From positions 1 to 17,868 of the forward strand of contig CAZEAN010000115.1 of NCBI GenBank assembly GCA_964510225.1: a stretch of 17,868 nucleotides of DNA, in the 5' to 3' direction. The notes under the pieces are model-generated. The model had not been told where the DNA came from, made no database searches, and worked only from the letters and a program-made list of their open reading frames with translations. Below are positions 13,993 to 17,868 of this stretch, piece by piece. Position 1 is the first letter of the stretch, and each line of letters opens with the position of its first letter. This stretch comes from CAZEAN01 sp964510225 (GTDB lineage: Bacteria > Planctomycetota > Planctomycetia > Isosphaerales > Isosphaeraceae). A program made the translations under genes and the position numbers.

Positions 13993-16900
13993 ATGATGCG
14001 TCGACTGCGGATCAAGCAATCGGAATTAGGTGAAGATCGTTACAAGATCGACCTCGACTTTGAGGGTGATGGCGGAACGCGGCAAAAAGCCTCGGCGGAG
14101 TTCGAGTTCCGGATGACGCCGCAGGATCAGTCGGATCTCCGCTGGTACTTGGAGGATTCCCTTCAACTTCCATATGAACCAGAACAGAAGATCGCCGCGC
14201 GGATCGAAGGCCGGATCAGCGAACTCGGCACGACCCTCTTCCGATCTGTCTTTCAAGCCGACGACGACACCCGTGATCTCTGGGCGACGCTCCGACAGAA
14301 GCTTGACGACACCATCATTGAGGTGATCACGTCGGTCGAGGCAGCATCATCGATCCCCTGGGAGTTGATCCGGGACCCCAAGACCGACGATCCACTTGCC
14401 TTGGGGGCGTCCTCGTTCATTCGGGCGCAACCGAACCCAGCGCGGCGGCCAGAGTTACCCAAACTGAAGAAGGAAGCGATCCGGATCTTGCTGGTGATCT
14501 GTCGGCCGGGGGCGGACCAAGATGTGCCGTTCCGCTCGGTGGCGAGCCGACTGATCAAGGGTTTGAGCGAAGAGGCCCGGGCGACTTTCCAACTCGACGT
14601 CCTCCGTCCGCCGACCTTTGAGCAACTCGCCAAGATCTTACGCCAGGCGAAGAGCGAGAAGAAGCCGTATCACATTGTCCACTTCGATGGCCACGGCATG
14701 TACGCCACGCTTGGTTCAACGGGGAGCATCGCCGAGCATCTTCAGAAGCTCTATCCGGTGGTCTATGCGGCGACCCGGACGGGTAAGCATGGGTTCTTGG
14801 TCTTTGAGAATCCGAACGACAAAGAAAACTCGCAACTGGTTGATGGGCCGTCGCTCGGTAAATTGCTGGTGGAGACGGACGTCCCCGTGCTGGTGCTGAA
14901 TGCCTGCCGGAGTGCCCACGCCGAAGCGGAGACCGAGCCCGAAACCGAGGCCGACACGGAAAGCCAGACCCCGGACAACCCGCACGCTCAGGTCCGGGCG
15001 ATTGGTTCGTTTGCCCAAGAGGTGATGGACGCCGGCGTCGCGGGTGTGGTGGCGATGCGCTACAACGTCTATGTCGTGACGGCGGCGCAGTTTGTGGCCG
15101 ATCTCTACGGGACGCTGGTCCGAGGCCAGACCCTCGGTGCAGCGGTCTCGATGGGTCGCAAGCAACTGGCGGTAGCTCCGCAACGAACCATCGCCTACGA
15201 TCCCCGACCCTTGCAAGACTGGTGCGTGCCGATCGTCTATGAGGCGGCTCCGTCCAACAAGGACGGGATCGCGCTCTTCCCCAAGGTCAAAGAGAAGGGC
15301 CATTCGATCAAGATCGAGGCCGGCGACACCACCGCCCAACGAGGGACGCTTGACGAAAATCTCCCCAAGCCGCCCGATGTGGGCTTCTTCGGCCGTGATG
15401 AAACGCTGCTGGCACTTGATCGCGCCTTTGACACGCAATCGATCGTCTTGCTCCATGCTTATGCGGGGAGTGGTAAGACTGCGACATCGGCCGAGTTCGC
15501 CCGCTGGTACGCCATGACGGGTGGGGTTGAAGGCCCGGTGCTCTTCAACTCGTTCGAGCGTTACATCCCCCTGCCGCGCGTCCTGGACAGTTTCGGTAAA
15601 CTCTTCGGACCAATGCTCGAACAGGTGGGGGTTCAGTGGCTGGCGTTGAACGACAAGGAGCGCCGTACGGTGGTGCTCCAGGTGCTGGAGCAAGTCCCCG
15701 TGCTCTGGATCTGGGACAATATCGAGCCCATTGCAGGATTTCCGGAAGGGACCAAGTCGGCCTGGAGTGAGGAAGAGCAGGGGGAGTTGCTGGACTTCCT
15801 CCGGGATGCCAAGGAAACCAAGGCGAAGTTCCTGCTCACGAGTCGTCGGGATGAGCGGAAGTGGCTTGGTGAGCAGCTACCAAGGCGGGTGCAGATCGGC
15901 CCGATGCCGATGCAGGAGCGGGTGCAACTGACGCGGGGTCTCGCGGAGAAGCATGGTCGTCGGATCACGGACGTCAACGACTGGCGGCCGTTGCTCCGTT
16001 TCACGAACGGCAATCCTTTGACGATTACGGCCCTGGTCGGTCAGGCGTTGCGTGATGGCCTGCGGTCGAAAGAACAGATCGCCGCCTTTGTGAGCCAGCT
16101 CCGTGCCGGTGAGGCCAAGTTTGATGATGACGAAGCCGAAGGCCGCTCCAAATCCCTCGGTGCCTCGCTCAACTACGGCTTCGAGCATGCCTTTAATGAG
16201 GAAGAGCGCAAGCAACTTGCGCTGCTTCATCTCTTTCAGGGGTTTGTGAGTGTGGTTACTCTGCAGTTCATGGGTGATCCAGAGGACAAGTGGTGTTTGC
16301 CTGCGGTGCGTGGTCTGACGCGTGAAGCAGGAATTGCGCTGTTGGACCGGGCGGCCGAGGTCGGCTTGCTGACGTCGTTGGGCGGCGGCTTCTACACCAT
16401 TCACCCCGCCGTGCCTTGGTTCTTCAAGGACCTGTTCACGACCTACTACCCCGAGGCTGCTGCCTCGTCTCCCCCTGGCGCGGCCGATGCCACCGCCTCG
16501 CAGGCTGTGTCTCCCACGCGGGCCTTCGTCGAAGCAATAGGAGAACTGGGTAATTTCTACTGGAGGCAGTACAACAACGGTAATCGCGACGTTCTTGCAG
16601 CCGTCTCCTACGAGGAAGCGAACCTGCTCCATGCCCGTCGCCTGGCCCGTCAGCACGGCTGGTGGAATCGTATCATTGACACGATGCAGGGGCTCCGCAA
16701 TCTCTACGATCAAACAGGACGTCGCGCCGAGTGGGCTCGTTTGGTCGAGGAGATCGTGCCCGACTTCATGGACCCGGCCAGCGACGGCCCCCGTCCTGGC
16801 TTGGAAGAGGAGTGGGGCCTTGTAGCCCAGTACCGTGTGCGATTAGCACAGGAGCAGCACCAGTGGGCGGAAGCCGAGCGGTTGCAACGACTGCTAGTGA

Positions 16901-17805
16901 TTCGGCTTCGACAGCGTGTCGAGGAACTTGTCGTTCGTCTTGAGGCCGAGGCAGGACGATCGGACAGTCTGACACCACCGGGAGAACGTGCCGGCACAAC
17001 GCACACCGGAGCATTGCCGCCGCTGCCCCAGCGTCTCCGCGCCGTCATCACGCGGTTGCCCGACTCCGAGAGAAACTCGGTCCGTTCCCTTGCGGCTTCG
17101 CTCCATGAACTGGGCCGGATCCAACTTGAACAAGAGGAAGCCGCCTGCGCTGGTTCGTTCCAAGAAGCGTTTGACCTGGCCCAACAGATCGACGATCGTG
17201 CCCTCGCGGCCATTTGTGCCTTCAACTTGGGTACGGCCTACAAAGACGTTTCCTCCATCCGCGCTTGGGACCAGGCCGAGCAGTGGTACCGCCGCAGCTT
17301 GGAATTGCGTGATCCGCAGGATCGCCAGGGTCGGGGTCAAGTTGTGGGCCAGTTGGGTTCGGTGGCTTATGAGCGCTTCGAGGAAGCCCGCGCGGCGCAA
17401 GCACCGATTGAAGAACAGGCTACTCATCTCACCGCCGCATTGACCTCCTACGGGGAAGCACTCGAACTCCTTCCCGCCAATGCCGTGGATGACCGTGCCG
17501 TGACGCACAATCAGCTTGGAAACATCTATGACGCTGCAGGCGATCTCGATCGTGCCCTAACGCACTACCGTGAGTCGATCCAGTATGATGAAACGGCGAA
17601 CAACCACTACGGAGCGGCCCAGACACGCTACAACGTCGCACGTGCTCTTACACAAGACGGCCGCTGGGCGGATGCGCGCACCTATGCCGTCGCCGCGCGG
17701 GATGGTTTTGCCAGGTATGAAGGCAGGGCGGCGGACATGGTTCAGCTTGCAGAAGAGTTGATTGCCCTAATCGATCAGGATATCGCCAATCAAGGAACTA
17801 AATAA
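13993..17805 (+). CDS. CHAT protease-STAND NTPase-TPR (NLR-like) protein
   Basis: A 1270-residue multidomain protein with no signal peptide, so likely cytoplasmic. The N-terminal region leads into a CHAT (caspase-like) domain up to about residue 420: IPWELIRDP near 120, the His box HFDGHG with catalytic His234, and LNACRS with catalytic Cys305. An acidic Glu/Thr-rich insert (about 309-327) follows the Cys. Residues about 465-690 form a STAND/NB-ARC-type NTPase: FFGRDE, Walker A AYAGSGKT (489-496, Lys495), Walker B VLWIWDN (Asp575), LTSRRDE and GNPL (673-676), followed by a winged-helix-like segment. TPR-like helices fill about 1030-1255 (HNQLGNIYDAAGDLDRALTHY). In related proteins the repeats sense a signal, the NTPase oligomerises and the protease is activated; here that is inference. 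The start is ATG 13993 or 13996, with AGGTGA just upstream. It could be antiphage defence or regulated cell death. Confidence 0.92.
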   Translation: MMRRLRIKQSELGEDRYKIDLDFEGDGGTRQKASAEFEFRMTPQDQSDLRWYLEDSLQLPYEPEQKIAARIEGRISELGTTLFRSVFQADDDTRDLWATLRQKLDDTIIEVITSVEAASSIPWELIRDPKTDDPLALGASSFIRAQPNPARRPELPKLKKEAIRILLVICRPGADQDVPFRSVASRLIKGLSEEARATFQLDVLRPPTFEQLAKILRQAKSEKKPYHIVHFDGHGMYATLGSTGSIAEHLQKLYPVVYAATRTGKHGFLVFENPNDKENSQLVDGPSLGKLLVETDVPVLVLNACRSAHAEAETEPETEADTESQTPDNPHAQVRAIGSFAQEVMDAGVAGVVAMRYNVYVVTAAQFVADLYGTLVRGQTLGAAVSMGRKQLAVAPQRTIAYDPRPLQDWCVPIVYEAAPSNKDGIALFPKVKEKGHSIKIEAGDTTAQRGTLDENLPKPPDVGFFGRDETLLALDRAFDTQSIVLLHAYAGSGKTATSAEFARWYAMTGGVEGPVLFNSFERYIPLPRVLDSFGKLFGPMLEQVGVQWLALNDKERRTVVLQVLEQVPVLWIWDNIEPIAGFPEGTKSAWSEEEQGELLDFLRDAKETKAKFLLTSRRDERKWLGEQLPRRVQIGPMPMQERVQLTRGLAEKHGRRITDVNDWRPLLRFTNGNPLTITALVGQALRDGLRSKEQIAAFVSQLRAGEAKFDDDEAEGRSKSLGASLNYGFEHAFNEEERKQLALLHLFQGFVSVVTLQFMGDPEDKWCLPAVRGLTREAGIALLDRAAEVGLLTSLGGGFYTIHPAVPWFFKDLFTTYYPEAAASSPPGAADATASQAVSPTRAFVEAIGELGNFYWRQYNNGNRDVLAAVSYEEANLLHARRLARQHGWWNRIIDTMQGLRNLYDQTGRRAEWARLVEEIVPDFMDPASDGPRPGLEEEWGLVAQYRVRLAQEQHQWAEAERLQRLLVIRLRQRVEELVVRLEAEAGRSDSLTPPGERAGTTHTGALPPLPQRLRAVITRLPDSERNSVRSLAASLHELGRIQLEQEEAACAGSFQEAFDLAQQIDDRALAAICAFNLGTAYKDVSSIRAWDQAEQWYRRSLELRDPQDRQGRGQVVGQLGSVAYERFEEARAAQAPIEEQATHLTAALTSYGEALELLPANAVDDRAVTHNQLGNIYDAAGDLDRALTHYRESIQYDETANNHYGAAQTRYNVARALTQDGRWADARTYAVAARDGFARYEGRAADMVQLAEELIALIDQDIANQGTK

Positions 17806-17835
17806 TTCTCAAGCGTAGGGACGAGACGGACCACC

Positions 17836-17868
17836 ATGAACCGTGATCAATTCCAGCAAGCTGTTGCC
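17836..17868 (+). CDS. Start of a downstream gene, cut by window edge
   Basis: An ATG at 17836, 30 bases after the CHAT gene stop, opens a frame that stays open for 11 codons to the window edge (MNRDQFQQAVA). The short same-strand spacing suggests co-transcription with the CHAT-STAND gene. The upstream bases GGGACGAGACGG give only a weak Shine-Dalgarno. Too little is visible to name a family. Its product could be a partner, regulator or protease substrate of the CHAT protein, but that is speculation. Confidence 0.5.
   Translation, partial: MNRDQFQQAVA

Noticed and set aside
14716..15693. 325-codon minus-strand frame opposite the CHAT gene
   Set aside because: It is His/Arg/Gly-rich without a family motif and lies opposite the clear CHAT and NTPase motifs; a shadow frame from high GC.
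13993..17805. Type III-E CRISPR (Csx29-like) assignment for the CHAT-TPR protein
   Set aside because: There is no Cas7-11-like gene or direct-repeat array in the window, and the STAND domain between CHAT and TPR does not match Csx29.
1..17868. Search for CRISPR arrays, tRNA, rRNA, insertion sequences and transposase genes
   Set aside because: I saw no regularly spaced identical repeats with unique spacers, no tRNA-like cloverleaf, and no transposase motif or terminal inverted repeats; the only tandem repeats are the coding TPR units.

Overview
The window looks like a chromosomal segment of a planctomycete, probably of the Isosphaeraceae/Gemmataceae type. The evidence is a Tat-exported Gfo/Idh/MocA oxidoreductase beside a secreted sulfatase, a low-repetition secreted-type protein with an N-terminal LERRDLMS motif, a 'DRSSKWLIQH' Rpn-like nuclease of a type I recall as expanded in these bacteria, many GTG/TTG starts, moderately high GC, and abundant GATC/ATC. 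This placement is inference from gene content; there is no rRNA or other marker gene here.

Layout. (1) 22-1635 (+): an array of fifteen 34-residue TPR units whose reading frame runs upstream past any credible start into a TAG (55-57) and a TAA (19-21). It looks like a 5'-truncated or nonsense-broken TPR gene. (2) 6358 down to 1677 (-): a four-gene cluster in transcription order, Tat-exported oxidoreductase, Maf nucleotide pyrophosphatase, secreted sulfatase, glutaminyl-cyclase-like M28 peptidase. The last two overlap by 4 bases. (3) 6359-6771: a divergent intergenic region with a perfect 11-bp inverted repeat. (4) 6772-8891 (+): a two-gene signalling unit, a receiver fused to an RsbW-like ATPase followed 5 bases later by a receiver-HisKA-HATPase hybrid kinase. 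(5) 9374-8916 (-): an unrecognised 152-residue protein. (6) 10606-9473 (-): an NAD(P)-binding extended-SDR epimerase/dehydrogenase. (7) 11634-10729 (-): an Rpn/PD-(D/E)XK-like gene split by one in-frame TAG, so a pseudogene. (8) 12035-12994 (+): an unusual beta-rich protein with a strong Shine-Dalgarno and a strong terminator. (9) 13639-13121 (-): a five-helix membrane protein. (10) 13833-17805 (+): a 51-residue lipoprotein-like ORF, then 4 bases later a 1270-residue CHAT protease-STAND NTPase-TPR protein, followed 30 bases on by the first 11 codons of another gene cut by the window edge.

The strongest candidate for an undescribed system is the right end. The caspase-like CHAT domain has visible His/Cys residues and is fused to a STAND switch NTPase with Walker A, Walker B and GNPL motifs and a TPR sensor. 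That is the architecture of bacterial NLR-like immune or cell-death proteins. It sits between a tiny putative lipoprotein and an unseen downstream gene that may encode a partner or substrate. The function is inferred from domain order only.
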